A DNA stretch of 35,275 nucleotides from JBFGCM01 sp041581135 (GCA_041581135.1 JBFGCM010000031.1:1-35275), one strand, 5' to 3'; shown: positions 7,756 to 16,521, counted from the stretch's first letter. The notes: generated by a model not told the origin, from the sequence alone. A program made the numbers and translations.

Positions 7756-8595
7756 ATGCTCCCGGCGCCGTCTGACGCGGCGCGACGCTCGATACGTCGA
7801 CTCGTGTGGAGTCTGCAGGTCGCGCTCGTGGCCGGCACCGTGTTCACGCTGCCGGTTGCCGCCGACCAGTGCCGCACGCTCGGCACCGGTGTGGTGGAGT
7901 GTCGGGTGAGCGGTGGTTCGCAGGGTGGCCGATCGGGCGACCCCGCTGCAGCTCCGAGGTTCCTGTGGATCGGCCATGACGCCGGGGTCGGGCCCTGTTG
8001 GTACTGGTCGAGCCGGCCGGGTGGCTACGACCCGCAGAATCCGACCGATGCCCTCGCCATCAGCACGGCCCTCCGCGACCACCCCGCCTGCCCGGCGCCA
8101 CCGGGCGACGAGGCGGCCCGGGCGTGGGAGATCTTCCGTTCGTTTCGCCTCGAGGCCCCACTGCCCGAGATCACGCCGGACGTCGGGGTGACCGGCCTGC
8201 CCACCTTCGTGGGGGTAGCAGCGCCGGCTCCGGTTGCGCATAGCGAGGTCCTGCCGGACGGTCGTGTCATGCGGGTCGAGGCGTCTGTCACCAGCGTCGC
8301 CGTCGACTGGGGAGACGGCCATCGCAGTGAGCACGCTCCCGGTGACGTCGGCGGTTACCCGGGCGGGAGCGCAGTTCACACCTATCGGCACAAGACGTGC
8401 ACCTCCACCTACCGGACCGAGCATCCGGCCGGAATGCTGTGTCACCCCACCCTCGACGCGTACGACATCGAGGTGACGTTCGTCTGGGCGGGTTCATACT
8501 CGATCGAAGGTCCCTGGATCGTTCTCGGGGTCCTGGAGCTGGGAGCCACGCGTCGCCACGACGTCGACGAGCTGGTCGGAGTGCGGCACCCCTGA
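7756..8595 (+). CDS. Secreted protein with PKD-like motif, function unknown
   Basis: 279 residues. Residues 1-36 look like a signal peptide (basic head RRSIRR, hydrophobic core, cleavage after PVAA). The mature part has several cysteines (for example CRTLGTGVVEC, GPCWYW, and the pair around KTCTS and MLCHP) that could form disulfides. The block VAVDWGDGH with a later HTYRHK matches the WGDG...HxY core of PKD-type beta domains. No catalytic motif is seen. The ATG at 7756 is the first start after an in-frame TAG at 7741. The gene is convergent with the transporter operon, with only 9 bases between stops and no terminator visible in the gap. The family is not identified. Confidence 0.7.
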   Translation: MLPAPSDAARRSIRRLVWSLQVALVAGTVFTLPVAADQCRTLGTGVVECRVSGGSQGGRSGDPAAAPRFLWIGHDAGVGPCWYWSSRPGGYDPQNPTDALAISTALRDHPACPAPPGDEAARAWEIFRSFRLEAPLPEITPDVGVTGLPTFVGVAAPAPVAHSEVLPDGRVMRVEASVTSVAVDWGDGHRSEHAPGDVGGYPGGSAVHTYRHKTCTSTYRTEHPAGMLCHPTLDAYDIEVTFVWAGSYSIEGPWIVLGVLELGATRRHDVDELVGVRHP

Positions 8596-8604
8596 GGGGA
8601 GCGC

Positions 8605-9612
8605 TCACCCGGTGGGGCGGTCGAACACCTGGTGGTCGCCGGTACGGAGGTGGCAGGCCGCCTCGTGGCCAGGCAGATCGTGCGCCGGACGCAGCTCCGG
8701 CTCTTCCAGCGAGCAGACGTCGCGGGCGATCGGGCAGCGCGGATGGAACGTGCACCCCGAGGGCGGATACAGCGGGCTGGGGACGTCGCCCGACAGGATG
8801 ATCCGGCTGCGTCGCAGCTCTGGGTCCGGCACCGGGATGGCGCTGAGCAGGGCTTCGGTGTAGGGATGCTGCGGGTTGCGGTACAGCGTGTCGCGGTCGG
8901 CGAGCTCCACGATGTGGCCCAGGTACATCACGGCCACCCGGTCGCTGACGTGTTCGACGACCGCCAGGTTGTGGGCGATGAAGAGCAGGGTCAGGTCCAA
9001 CTCGGCCTGCAGCTCCCGCAACAGATTCAAGACTTGCGCTTGCACCGACACGTCGAGGGCCGAGACCGGTTCGTCGGCCACCACGAACTTCGGCCGGAGG
9101 ATCAGAGCCCGGGCGATGCCGATGCGCTGTCGTTGGCCGCCGGAGAACTCGTGGGGGAACCGCTTTGCCTGCTCCCGGCGCAACCCGACGAGTTCCAACA
9201 TCTCGCCGACTCGTTCATGCTGCTCGTCCCGGTCGCCGATCCCGTGCACGCGAAGGCCTTCGGCGATGGACGAGCCCACCGGGGACCGGGGATCGAGCGA
9301 CGAGAACGGATCCTGGAATATCATCTGCAGGTCGCGCCGCAGCACTTTGAGGTCCTTGCCCTTGGCGTGGGCGAGGTCATTGCCCTCGTAGGTGATGGTG
9401 CCGGCGGTCGGCTCCAGGAGGCGCACCAGCATGCGGCCCAGCGTCGACTTGCCGCAGCCGGACTCACCGACGAGACCAAGTGTCTCCCCGCGCACGATGT
9501 CGATGCTCACCCCGGCTACGGCGCGCACGTTGGCCACGGTGCGTTGCAGGATGCCTCCCTTCACCGGGAAGTCCATCTTCAACTCGCGTACCGAGATGAG
9601 CGTCTCAGCCAT
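8605..9612 (-). CDS. dppF: Peptide/nickel-type ABC transporter ATP-binding protein (DppF/OppF-like)
   Basis: 335-residue cytoplasmic ATPase that would energise the BC permease together with the D subunit. Walker A GESGCGKST is at 49-57, Q-loop Q100, signature FSGGQRQR at 156-163, and Walker B VVADEP at 177-182. The oligo-HPY C-terminal extension is present, with Cys287, Cys293, Cys300 and Cys320 in the spacing that binds an Fe-S cluster in some members of this family. The ATG at 9612 overlaps the stop of the D gene by eight bases, so the two are probably coupled. It is the last gene of the operon. Naming is by family; the transported compound cannot be read from the sequence. Confidence 0.93.
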   Translation of the reverse strand: MAETLISVRELKMDFPVKGGILQRTVANVRAVAGVSIDIVRGETLGLVGESGCGKSTLGRMLVRLLEPTAGTITYEGNDLAHAKGKDLKVLRRDLQMIFQDPFSSLDPRSPVGSSIAEGLRVHGIGDRDEQHERVGEMLELVGLRREQAKRFPHEFSGGQRQRIGIARALILRPKFVVADEPVSALDVSVQAQVLNLLRELQAELDLTLLFIAHNLAVVEHVSDRVAVMYLGHIVELADRDTLYRNPQHPYTEALLSAIPVPDPELRRSRIILSGDVPSPLYPPSGCTFHPRCPIARDVCSLEEPELRPAHDLPGHEAACHLRTGDHQVFDRPTG

Positions 9613-10612
9613 CGGGATGATCCTGATACAGCCAGCACCTGACCTTGTGTCCGGGCGCGATGTCGAGCAACTGCGGCTTTTGCACGGTGCAGATCTCGAG
9701 GCCGGCCTCGATGCGTGCATCGCAGCGATCGGCAAAACGGCATCCCGGGGGCAGATCGATGAGCCGGGGCACGATGCCGCGAATGGTGGCCAGTTCGTGG
9801 GCCGGCTGACCGATGACGGGGATCGAGCCGATGAGCCCTTGCGTGTACGGGTGCTTGGGTTCCGAGAACAGCGTGTTGACCTCAGCCTCTTCGACGATCT
9901 CGCCGGCGTACATGACGGCCACCCGATCGGCCATCTCGGCGACGACGCCCAGGTCGTGGGTGATGAGGATGACGGCGGTGCCCTCGTCGCGCTGGAGATC
10001 ACGCATCAGGTCGAGGATCTGGGCCTGGATGGTCACGTCGAGGGCGGTGGTGGGCTCGTCTGCGATGAGCAGCTCGGGCTCCAGGGCCAGAGCCATGGCG
10101 ATCATCACCCGCTGCGCCATGCCGCCGGACATCTCGTGTGGGTACGACTTGGACCGGCGTCCCGGGTCGGGGATGCCCACCCGCGCCAGCAGCTCGACGG
10201 CGCGCTCCGCACCGACCGCCTTCTTGAGGTTCTCGTGGATCTCGAACACCTCTGCAATCTGGGCCCCGACCCGGTGCACGGGGTTCAGCGACGACTGCGG
10301 CTGTTGGAAGATCATCGAGATCTTCTCCCCGCGCAGCTGCTCGAGCTCCTTGCGCGACATGTCGAGGAGGTTGCGCCCTTGGAACATCACCCGTCCCGAC
10401 TCCACCTTGCCCGGCTTGGGAACGAGTTTCATGATCGACAACGACGTCACCGACTTGCCGCAGCCTGACTCGCCCACGAGGCCAAGGATCTCGCCCCGGC
10501 GCACCGAGAAGCTGACACCGTCGACGGCTTTGGCCACTCCGTCGCTGGTGTGGAACCACGTGCTGAGGTCGGTCACCTCGAGGACGATCTCGCTGTTCGC
10601 CGGAGCCGTCAT
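9605..10612 (-). CDS. dppD: Peptide/nickel-type ABC transporter ATP-binding protein (DppD/OppD-like)
   Basis: 335 residues, the partner ATPase of the F subunit. Walker A GESGCGKS is at 47-54, Q-loop at Q103, signature MSGGMAQR at 161-168, and Walker B LLIADEP at 181-187. The C-terminal oligo-HPY region again has four cysteines (CRFADRC, then ICTV and RCWLY). The ATG at 10612 overlaps the permease stop by four bases (ATGA), so a longer upstream frame is not needed. It lies fourth in transcription order. The pairing of a D and an F subunit, rather than one homodimer, is typical of dipeptide/oligopeptide importers. Confidence 0.93.
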   Translation of the reverse strand: MTAPANSEIVLEVTDLSTWFHTSDGVAKAVDGVSFSVRRGEILGLVGESGCGKSVTSLSIMKLVPKPGKVESGRVMFQGRNLLDMSRKELEQLRGEKISMIFQQPQSSLNPVHRVGAQIAEVFEIHENLKKAVGAERAVELLARVGIPDPGRRSKSYPHEMSGGMAQRVMIAMALALEPELLIADEPTTALDVTIQAQILDLMRDLQRDEGTAVILITHDLGVVAEMADRVAVMYAGEIVEEAEVNTLFSEPKHPYTQGLIGSIPVIGQPAHELATIRGIVPRLIDLPPGCRFADRCDARIEAGLEICTVQKPQLLDIAPGHKVRCWLYQDHPDG

Positions 10613-11574
10613 TCGTGGAGCGATGGGTCGAGTGCGTCGCGGAGACCGTCGCCGAGCAGGTTGAACCCGAGCACGGTGAACATGATCGCAAGGCCGGGGA
10701 ACCACACGAGGTGCGGGGCACTGAAGATCTGGCTGCGTTCGGCGGCCAGCATCGCCCCCCACTCCGGGTCCGGCGGCTGGGCGCCCAGCCCCAGGAAGCC
10801 GAAGGCGGCGGCGTCGAGGATGGCGGTGGCGATGCCCAGAGTGCTGATGACAACGAGTGGCGTGAGGGCGTTGGGAACCACTCGGGTCCACAGGATGCGA
10901 AGCCTGCCGGCACCCAGGGTGCGCGAGGCGGCGACGAAGTCGAGCTCTTTGATGCTGAGCACCGAGGCGCGCATCACCCTGGCATAGATCGGGATGGACA
11001 CGATGGCGATGGCGATCATCGTGTTGCGAATCCCGGGGCCCAGCGAGGCGCCGATGGCGATGGCGAGCAGCAGCGCAGGGAAGCCCAGGATCACATCCAT
11101 GATCCGCATGATCCAGTTGTCGAGGTGGCCGCCCCAGTAGCCCGCCACCGCTCCGAGCGTGGCGCCGACCGAGAACGCCAGTGCCACGGTGAAGAAGCCG
11201 ATCGACAAGCTCCACCGAGATCCGAAGACGATGCGGCTGAACTGGTCGCGGGCATTGCCATCGAGTCCCATCAGGTGCTGGGTCTTCTCTTCGTCGCAGC
11301 CGAGCACATGGACGCACGGAGAATCGCGACGACGGCTGTCACCGTCGCCGATGAAGTCGTCGAGCACCGGGTCGTAGGGAGCGATGATCGGTGCCAGCAG
11401 GGCGACGAGGACGATGGTGCCGATGATGATGAGACCGGTGACACCACCCTTGCGCCGCAGCAAGCGGCGCCACGCCCCGCTCCACAGACCATGCGGGCGC
11501 TCCAACAGGGTCTCCTCGCGGACCAGCTCGTCGAGTTCTGACACGTCGGGACCCGAGAGCGGATTGAGCTTCAT
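10609..11574 (-). CDS. dppC: Peptide/nickel-type ABC transporter permease (DppC-like)
   Basis: 321-residue inner-membrane permease. A cytoplasmic N-terminus of about 45 residues precedes the first membrane helix (GLIIIGTIVLVALLAPIIAP). A periplasmic loop with two cysteines (SPCVHVLGC) follows, then a bundle of about five helices. The EAA-type loop that contacts the ATPases is seen in ELDFVAASRTLGAGRLRILW. The ATG overlaps the B gene stop by four bases (ATGA), as it does at its own 3' end with D, so B, C and D form a tightly coupled block. Confidence 0.93.
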   Translation of the reverse strand: MKLNPLSGPDVSELDELVREETLLERPHGLWSGAWRRLLRRKGGVTGLIIIGTIVLVALLAPIIAPYDPVLDDFIGDGDSRRRDSPCVHVLGCDEEKTQHLMGLDGNARDQFSRIVFGSRWSLSIGFFTVALAFSVGATLGAVAGYWGGHLDNWIMRIMDVILGFPALLLAIAIGASLGPGIRNTMIAIAIVSIPIYARVMRASVLSIKELDFVAASRTLGAGRLRILWTRVVPNALTPLVVISTLGIATAILDAAAFGFLGLGAQPPDPEWGAMLAAERSQIFSAPHLVWFPGLAIMFTVLGFNLLGDGLRDALDPSLHE

Positions 11575-12638
11575 TCGAGCCGGATCCGGGGATCGAGGTA
11601 TGCGTACGAGATGTCGACGATGAGGTTGACGAGCACGTATCCGGTGGCCACCACGACGACGAATCCCTGAATCACCGGGAAGTCGCGGGCGGTGATCGCC
11701 TCGAACACCATCGTTCCGGCGCCGGCCAGCCCGAAGATGGTCTCTGTGAGCACTGCGCCCGAGAGCAGCGCACCCAGCTGGAGGCCGATGATGGTCACGA
11801 CAGGCAGCAGTGCGTTGCGCAAGGCGTGCTTGACTACCACTCGGCCCTCTCCGCCTCCCTTGGCCCGTGCCGTGCGCACGTAATCGCGGCCCATCACGTC
11901 GAGCAGGCTGGAGCGGGTGATGCGGGCGATGACGGCCATCGGGATGGTGCTCAGGGCGACGGCCGGCAGGATGAGGTGGGTGAGAGCATCACGCAGCACC
12001 GACCAGTCGCCGGTGATGATCGAGTTGAAGATGAAATGGTTCGAGATGAACTCGAGGGTGCGGAACCAGAAGCCCGATTCCGAGACCTCCCAGCCCCACG
12101 CCTCGTAGAACGGGATCGACGCCGCTCCTGCGCTCAACCGCCCCGAAGGAGGTAACCACCCGAGCGTCGCCGCGAACAGCCAGATGAGCATGAGCCCGAG
12201 CCAGAACACCGGCATCGACACGCCCACGTTGGCGACCACCATCGTGCCGACGTCGACCGCCGTGTTGTGACGCATCGCCGACAAGATGCCGAGACCGACC
12301 CCCACCACGATGGCGATGGTCAGCGCCACGAGCGCCAGCTCGATGGTCATGGGAAGTCGCTCGACGAGGATCTGGGTGACCGGCCGGGAGAACCGGATGG
12401 AGTCGCCGAAGTCGCCCTGCACCACATCCTGCATGTAGATGCCGAGCTGGACCGGCAACGGCTCGTTGAGGCCCTTGTTCTCGGCGAACGCCTCACATGC
12501 CTCGGCAGTGGCCTTCTCGCCGAGGATCGACTTGCACGGGTCTCCGGGAATGAGGCGGGCGAGGAGGAAAGTGACGATCAGGATGCCGATCAACACCGGG
12601 ATCGCCAAAAGGAGCCGTCTGGTGATGAACTGCACCAT
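11571..12638 (-). CDS. dppB: Peptide/nickel-type ABC transporter permease (DppB-like)
   Basis: 355 residues. The N-terminus MVQFITRRLLLAIPVLIGI and the following FLLARLIPGDP are typical for DppB/OppB permeases, where the first helix is followed by a periplasmic domain. The EAA loop is seen in DYVRTARAKGGGEGRVVVKH. The insertion between helices (about residues 155-215) is somewhat long and aromatic-rich. The gene starts 106 bases after the binding-protein stop, and a strong hairpin lies in that gap. A GAGGAGG sequence lies about 13 bases before the ATG. Confidence 0.93.
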   Translation of the reverse strand: MVQFITRRLLLAIPVLIGILIVTFLLARLIPGDPCKSILGEKATAEACEAFAENKGLNEPLPVQLGIYMQDVVQGDFGDSIRFSRPVTQILVERLPMTIELALVALTIAIVVGVGLGILSAMRHNTAVDVGTMVVANVGVSMPVFWLGLMLIWLFAATLGWLPPSGRLSAGAASIPFYEAWGWEVSESGFWFRTLEFISNHFIFNSIITGDWSVLRDALTHLILPAVALSTIPMAVIARITRSSLLDVMGRDYVRTARAKGGGEGRVVVKHALRNALLPVVTIIGLQLGALLSGAVLTETIFGLAGAGTMVFEAITARDFPVIQGFVVVVATGYVLVNLIVDISYAYLDPRIRLE

Positions 12639-12680
12639 TGGCCGGGGTGCCTCCTCTTCCTCTGCCGGGTGACGTTAGAC

Positions 12681-12714
12681 GGGGAGGGCCCACCATTGCT
12701 GGTGAGCCCTCCCC
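12681..12714 (-). promoter_or_regulatory. Intercistronic hairpin between binding-protein and permease genes
   Basis: GGGGAGGGC (12681-12689) pairs perfectly with GCCCTCCCC (12706-12714). After one mismatch, CACCA pairs with TGGTG around a four-base loop, for 14 pairs in all. It sits 30 bases past the binding-protein stop and before dppB. Stem-loops in this place commonly stabilise or partly terminate transcripts so that the binding protein is made in excess over the permease. No T-run follows on the transcribed strand, so stabilisation or partial termination is more likely than full stop. Confidence 0.6.
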
Positions 12715-12744
12715 ACTGTCACTGGCTGCTCGGTTGTCTCGTCA

Positions 12745-14496
12745 CTAGTTGTTGATCAAGGCGTCCCACAGGTAGCTGTAGTACTCGAAGGCGCCCGTGT
12801 TGCCGACGTGGAGCGGGTTCGCCGCGTCGATGCCGGCCGCCCACGAGGCGACGACGTCGTTGGCATCGAACGTCGACCCGTCATGGAAGGTCACACCGGT
12901 ACGCAGCGTGCAGGTCCACACCGTGGCGTCGGCATTGCCCGTGCAGTCGGTCGCCAAGCGTGGCTCGACGGCGCCCGAGTCGATGGCGTAGCCGAGCAAC
13001 GGCTCGACCACCTGCTGGCACGGTGACAACGACTCACCATCGGTCTCGTCGGCGCAGTACAGGCTGATCGGCTCGGCGTTCTGCATGTACACGAACTGGT
13101 CCTTGCCGGGATCGGTGAAGTGGAACAGCGGCGCTCCGAAGGGTCGGAAGTGCGCGTTCTCCACCGTCGCCAGCGCGGCAGACGCCGACGCACCGTGGGC
13201 GATCGGCACCATCGGCACGATCTCCTTGATGGCGTTGTTCGCCTGGGCGTAGATGTCCGCGGCGTCGGCATCGTTGGCGATCTGGGATCCCTGCTCCAAC
13301 AGCTCGAAGATCTCCGGGTGCGGTTCCCCGAACTGCGGGTTCGACTTGCCGAAGTGGAAGTCGAGGAAGTTGGTGACGTGCGGATAGTCCGCACCCCACC
13401 CGAGCAGGTAGAAGCCGTCGAGTCGCCCGTTCGTGGACTCATCGATGAACTCACCCGACTCCATCACCACGACGTCGGCCTCGATACCGAGGTTCTCCCG
13501 TAGCTGGGTCTGGAACTCGACTGCGACGCTGCCGGGCTCCGGCAGGTAGCCGCGGAACACATCCCGGTAGAAGATGCTGGTCTCGAACCCGTCCGGGAAT
13601 CCGGCGTCGGCCAGCATCTGACGGGCGGCCTCCGCATCGAAGTCGTGCCACGCTTCACCTTGGCAGCCGTTGGGGATCGAGCACGGCGTGAAGTGCGACG
13701 CGACCTCCGACCCCTCGGGGAAGAAGTTGTCGACAATCCGTTGCCGGTCGATGCCCAAGGCGATGGCTGTGCGCACCATGGGATCGGCGAACACCGTGTC
13801 CCCACCCGGGCTGTCGCCGAACGGATCGAGCTGGGCGGTCATCGCCAAGTACAGCGTGTTCGGGTTCGCCACCGGAATGAACGTCAGGTTCGGGTCGTTC
13901 TTGACCGTGTCGAAGTCATCCGGGCTCACGTTGGTGATCTGGTCGACGGTGCCCGACTGGAGCTCGAGCAACCGCGCCGCGCCCTCGGTCGCCCACCGAT
14001 ACACGAGCTGGCTGAACGGAGGCTGCTGGCCCCAGTAGTTGTCGTTGCGGGTGAACACGATGCTGTCGCCGCGGTTCCACGCATCGAGCATCCACGGCCC
14101 GGTGCCGACTGGGTCGTCGAGCGGGGCGCCGCCCGTGGCCTCGAGGTGCTCCTCGGGCTGGATGCCGAACGGAGTGAACGCCGCGATCTGGCGGAACGCC
14201 GGCACCGGGCTGCACATCGTGAACACGACGGTGAACTCGTCGGTGGCCTCGATCGACGAGACCTTGCCTCCGTAGTCGCAGTTTGGTGCCGCGACGCTGT
14301 TGCCGACGAAGTCGTCCGACGGCGGTGCGGGCTGTGTGGTCGACGTGGTGGTGGTCTCACCACCTGTGTCGGCCGTCGTGGTCGTTTCTCCGGCGCCTCC
14401 GGCTGTCGTGTCCGTCGTGTCGTCGTCGCTGCCGCATGCAGCGGCGATCAACGTGAAGACGAGCAGTAAGTAGATGCCCTTCCTCAACAATCTCAT
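12745..14496 (-). CDS. Family 5 extracellular solute-binding lipoprotein with circularly permuted domain order
   Basis: 583 residues from the ATG at 14496, chosen for the AGGAGGA site upstream and the lipoprotein signal MRLLRKGIY...LIAAAC (Cys21). A Thr/Asp/Gly linker covers residues 22-60. The SBP family 5 blocks are all recognisable but in changed order. TVVFTM (89-94), GTGPW (131-135), NDNYWG (151-156) and MVRTAIALGIDR (240-251) come first. The block that normally begins the mature protein comes last, at residues 464-583: FVYMQNAEPISL, VVEPLLGY, PRLAT, LRTGVTFHDGSTFDANDVV. The protein should capture a peptide-like or other organic ligand outside the membrane and deliver it to the BCDF transporter. 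It is the first gene of the operon. Function by family is secure; the ligand is unknown. Confidence 0.9.
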   Translation of the reverse strand: MRLLRKGIYLLLVFTLIAAACGSDDDTTDTTAGGAGETTTTADTGGETTTTSTTQPAPPSDDFVGNSVAAPNCDYGGKVSSIEATDEFTVVFTMCSPVPAFRQIAAFTPFGIQPEEHLEATGGAPLDDPVGTGPWMLDAWNRGDSIVFTRNDNYWGQQPPFSQLVYRWATEGAARLLELQSGTVDQITNVSPDDFDTVKNDPNLTFIPVANPNTLYLAMTAQLDPFGDSPGGDTVFADPMVRTAIALGIDRQRIVDNFFPEGSEVASHFTPCSIPNGCQGEAWHDFDAEAARQMLADAGFPDGFETSIFYRDVFRGYLPEPGSVAVEFQTQLRENLGIEADVVVMESGEFIDESTNGRLDGFYLLGWGADYPHVTNFLDFHFGKSNPQFGEPHPEIFELLEQGSQIANDADAADIYAQANNAIKEIVPMVPIAHGASASAALATVENAHFRPFGAPLFHFTDPGKDQFVYMQNAEPISLYCADETDGESLSPCQQVVEPLLGYAIDSGAVEPRLATDCTGNADATVWTCTLRTGVTFHDGSTFDANDVVASWAAGIDAANPLHVGNTGAFEYYSYLWDALINN

Positions 14497-14562
14497 AGTC
14501 TCCTCCTGTGTTCGCACCCACCGGGATGCAGACGAGTTCGGTGGGAACCCGCCCGGAGGAGC

Positions 14563-15282
14563 CTACCGATGACCGGCAGTTGGGGCCCAGTTTGGTTGCC
14601 GCGGGGTCCCCGCACCGTCGTCGTGGAGCGCATCGAGCAACGCGCCGAGCTGGGAGGCGACGTGGGACGCCCGCTGTTCGTAGGCGGCCCGAGCCGCCCA
14701 TCCCGCAGTGCCGGCCGCCAGCATGCCGGCGGCCTCACCGAGGAACGGCACACCCACGGCGACCATCATCATCGGGATCAAGAACAGAGCGAGCGCGGCG
14801 ACGGTGAGGTAACCCGTGCGGACCTCGGAGAGGTCGCAGTCCAACCGAACTCGGGAGCCGTCTCCATGACGGTACGGCGTGATGTGGGTGACGATCGGTG
14901 CCACCGTCACCGAGGAGACGGGATCGGGCCACGAGCCGTTGCGGGGCACCCATTGGTCACCCTCTTGCACCAGCCGGCGCCGGCGCAGCTGGCGGTCGGC
15001 GCGAGCAGCGGCGACCGGAGGGGGCGTCGGGATCACCTTGCTCCGTGACACGCAGCGGGCGCCAAACACCCGATCCGCCCACGTCGACGGTGCGGCCTCC
15101 TGGGCGCGGGAACGCAGATGCGCCGCGGTGGCGGCTGCGAGTGCGGACTCGGAGATTCCCACCTCGTCGGCGACGCGTTGAAGCTGCTCGAGGGTGAGGC
15201 CCTCGTCGGTGACGTCGTCGGCGGCCGTGGCGCGGGCCAGTATCTCGTCGACGTCTCGGCGCGTGAACCGTTGTTCGCTCAC
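14563..15282 (-). CDS. Small membrane protein of unknown function
   Basis: 239 residues, starting at GTG 15282 after a GGGGGA ribosome site. The N-terminal part (RRDVDEILARA, then GLTLEQLQRVADEVGIS) is a helical motif seen in many uncharacterised bacterial membrane proteins. The centre is basic and hydrophilic. Near residues 155-200 two hydrophobic segments (YLTVAALALFLIPMMMVAVGV and GEAAGMLAAGTAGWAARAA) form a likely helical hairpin, followed by a soluble tail. No catalytic motif is seen. It lies 66 bases upstream of the binding-protein gene and 96 bases downstream of the Nudix gene on the same strand. Confidence 0.65.
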   Translation of the reverse strand: MSEQRFTRRDVDEILARATAADDVTDEGLTLEQLQRVADEVGISESALAAATAAHLRSRAQEAAPSTWADRVFGARCVSRSKVIPTPPPVAAARADRQLRRRRLVQEGDQWVPRNGSWPDPVSSVTVAPIVTHITPYRHGDGSRVRLDCDLSEVRTGYLTVAALALFLIPMMMVAVGVPFLGEAAGMLAAGTAGWAARAAYEQRASHVASQLGALLDALHDDGAGTPRQPNWAPTAGHR

Positions 15283-15378
15283 GGTCCCCCAATGAAACCA
15301 GAATTGCGGAGGCTACGTGACGGCGAGCGGGCGCTCTTGCATCGCTCCCTCGATTCGGGGCCGTCCACGCCCGTCGGG

Positions 15379-15921
15379 TCAATCGTCCCGGCGGAGGCGT
15401 TCCAGCAGCTCGGCGTCGGTCTCGAAGGCCAGATCCGGCAGGTCGTCGAGATCGAACCACCCCGCATCGTCGGCATCGTCCGCGGCCTGGAGTGTGCCAC
15501 TGACCACGGTCCCTTCGAACCAGACCCCGACGGTCAGCTTGGCCGGGTCGTGGAAATTGGAGGCCACGAAGATGGCGTCGCCGACCTCCGCCACCAACCC
15601 CGTCTCCTCGAGCAGTTCCCGCGCCGCTGCGGCGCGGATCTCCTCGCCGTAGTCCACGAAGCCCGCCGGCACCGCCCAGTACCCGGGTCGCGTCGCCCCG
15701 GGGCCGCGTCGCACCAGCAGCACTCGGCCGGCGGTGTCGCGCACGAGCACGGCGGCACCCACACCGGGATTGCGCCAATGCACGAACGCGCACTCGGGAC
15801 AGGCCATCCGGTTCTTGCCCGCCGTCGTGCGCTGCTCCAGTTCGGCGCTACAGAACGGGCAGTAGTTGAACTCCCCAGGCCAGCCGTGTCCGTGCTCGTG
15901 GCCGTGCCCCTCGTCGCTCAT
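15379..15921 (-). CDS. Nudix hydrolase with N-terminal zinc ribbon and His-rich tail
   Basis: 180 residues. A His-rich N-terminus (HGHEHGHG, residues 6-13) precedes a zinc ribbon with two CPxC pairs (CPFC and CPEC). The Nudix box fits G-x5-E-x7-RE-L-x-EE-x-G-L exactly, from the Gly of GFVDYGEE to LLEETGL. The fold order resembles NudC-type and ADP-ribose pyrophosphatase-like enzymes, which cleave nucleoside diphosphates linked to another group, using Mg or Mn. The substrate is not predictable. The gene starts 36 bases after coxG on the same strand and could be read with the CO dehydrogenase operon. The His-rich head could bind a metal; that is inference. Confidence 0.88.
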   Translation of the reverse strand: MSDEGHGHEHGHGWPGEFNYCPFCSAELEQRTTAGKNRMACPECAFVHWRNPGVGAAVLVRDTAGRVLLVRRGPGATRPGYWAVPAGFVDYGEEIRAAAARELLEETGLVAEVGDAIFVASNFHDPAKLTVGVWFEGTVVSGTLQAADDADDAGWFDLDDLPDLAFETDAELLERLRRDD

Positions 15922-15957
15922 GGCGCCGCACGCTACCCCAGCCCGCCGGCGAGCGGC

Positions 15958-16521
15958 TCAGTTGCGCTTGAACACTCGTGCGACGAGTTTGCCGAGCCAC
16001 GACAGGAGGCTCTTGAGGAACAGTGACACTCCGCCGACCTCACCGGCACTGATCTCCGCTGCTTCCTCGGCCGAGCCGGCTTCCAGCTTGGCATGGAGGC
16101 ACTCGACGAACTCGCTGATGAGGCGGCTCGACATCTCCTCGATGAGGCCGGTGCGGCCGAACTGTGCGGCGGCTCCCGACAGCTGCACGGTGGCGTCGAC
16201 GGCCACCGTCGTCTTTCCGTGGGAGGGCGACAGCTCGTAGTCGACTTTCACCTGACCTCGGCTGCCGCCGCGACGGTCAGTGCCCTTACCCTCGATGTGT
16301 GCACGCTTGGCGGCGTGGTCCGGGTCGACGTGGGCTTCGCCCTCGAACGTGGCGCTCATGGGTCCGAGCTTCACGGTCACCTTGCCGGCATAGTGGCCGT
16401 CCCCCTTGTCCTCCGTGAGCTCTGCCCCGGGCAGACAGCTGGCCACATTGGGTACGTCCTGGAAGAACCCCCACACCGCTTCGACCGGACGGTGCACTTC
16501 GAACTCTTGATGGATGTTCAA
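15958..16521 (-). CDS. coxG: CoxG, carbon monoxide dehydrogenase accessory/membrane partner
   Basis: 187-residue SRPBCC/START-like protein of the CoxG family. The N-terminal blocks RPVEAVWGFFQDVPNVASCLPGAELTE and YAGKVTVKLGPMSATFEG are typical. A C-terminal hydrophobic/basic segment (SLFLKSLLSWLGKLVARVFKRN) can act as a membrane tether. In CO-oxidising bacteria CoxG links the enzyme to the membrane, and recent work implicates it in quinone access. The start is a TTG whose last two bases belong to the stop of the preceding xdhC-type gene (TTGA overlap), which suggests tight coupling. It is the last of the clearly CO-related genes in this operon. Confidence 0.88.
   Translation of the reverse strand: MNIHQEFEVHRPVEAVWGFFQDVPNVASCLPGAELTEDKGDGHYAGKVTVKLGPMSATFEGEAHVDPDHAAKRAHIEGKGTDRRGGSRGQVKVDYELSPSHGKTTVAVDATVQLSGAAAQFGRTGLIEEMSSRLISEFVECLHAKLEAGSAEEAAEISAGEVGGVSLFLKSLLSWLGKLVARVFKRN

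Noticed and set aside
12745..14496. Treating the binding protein as truncated at its N-terminus because the usual first block is missing
   Set aside because: The missing block is present at the C-terminus in the same frame, and the protein has a complete lipoprotein signal and full family length.
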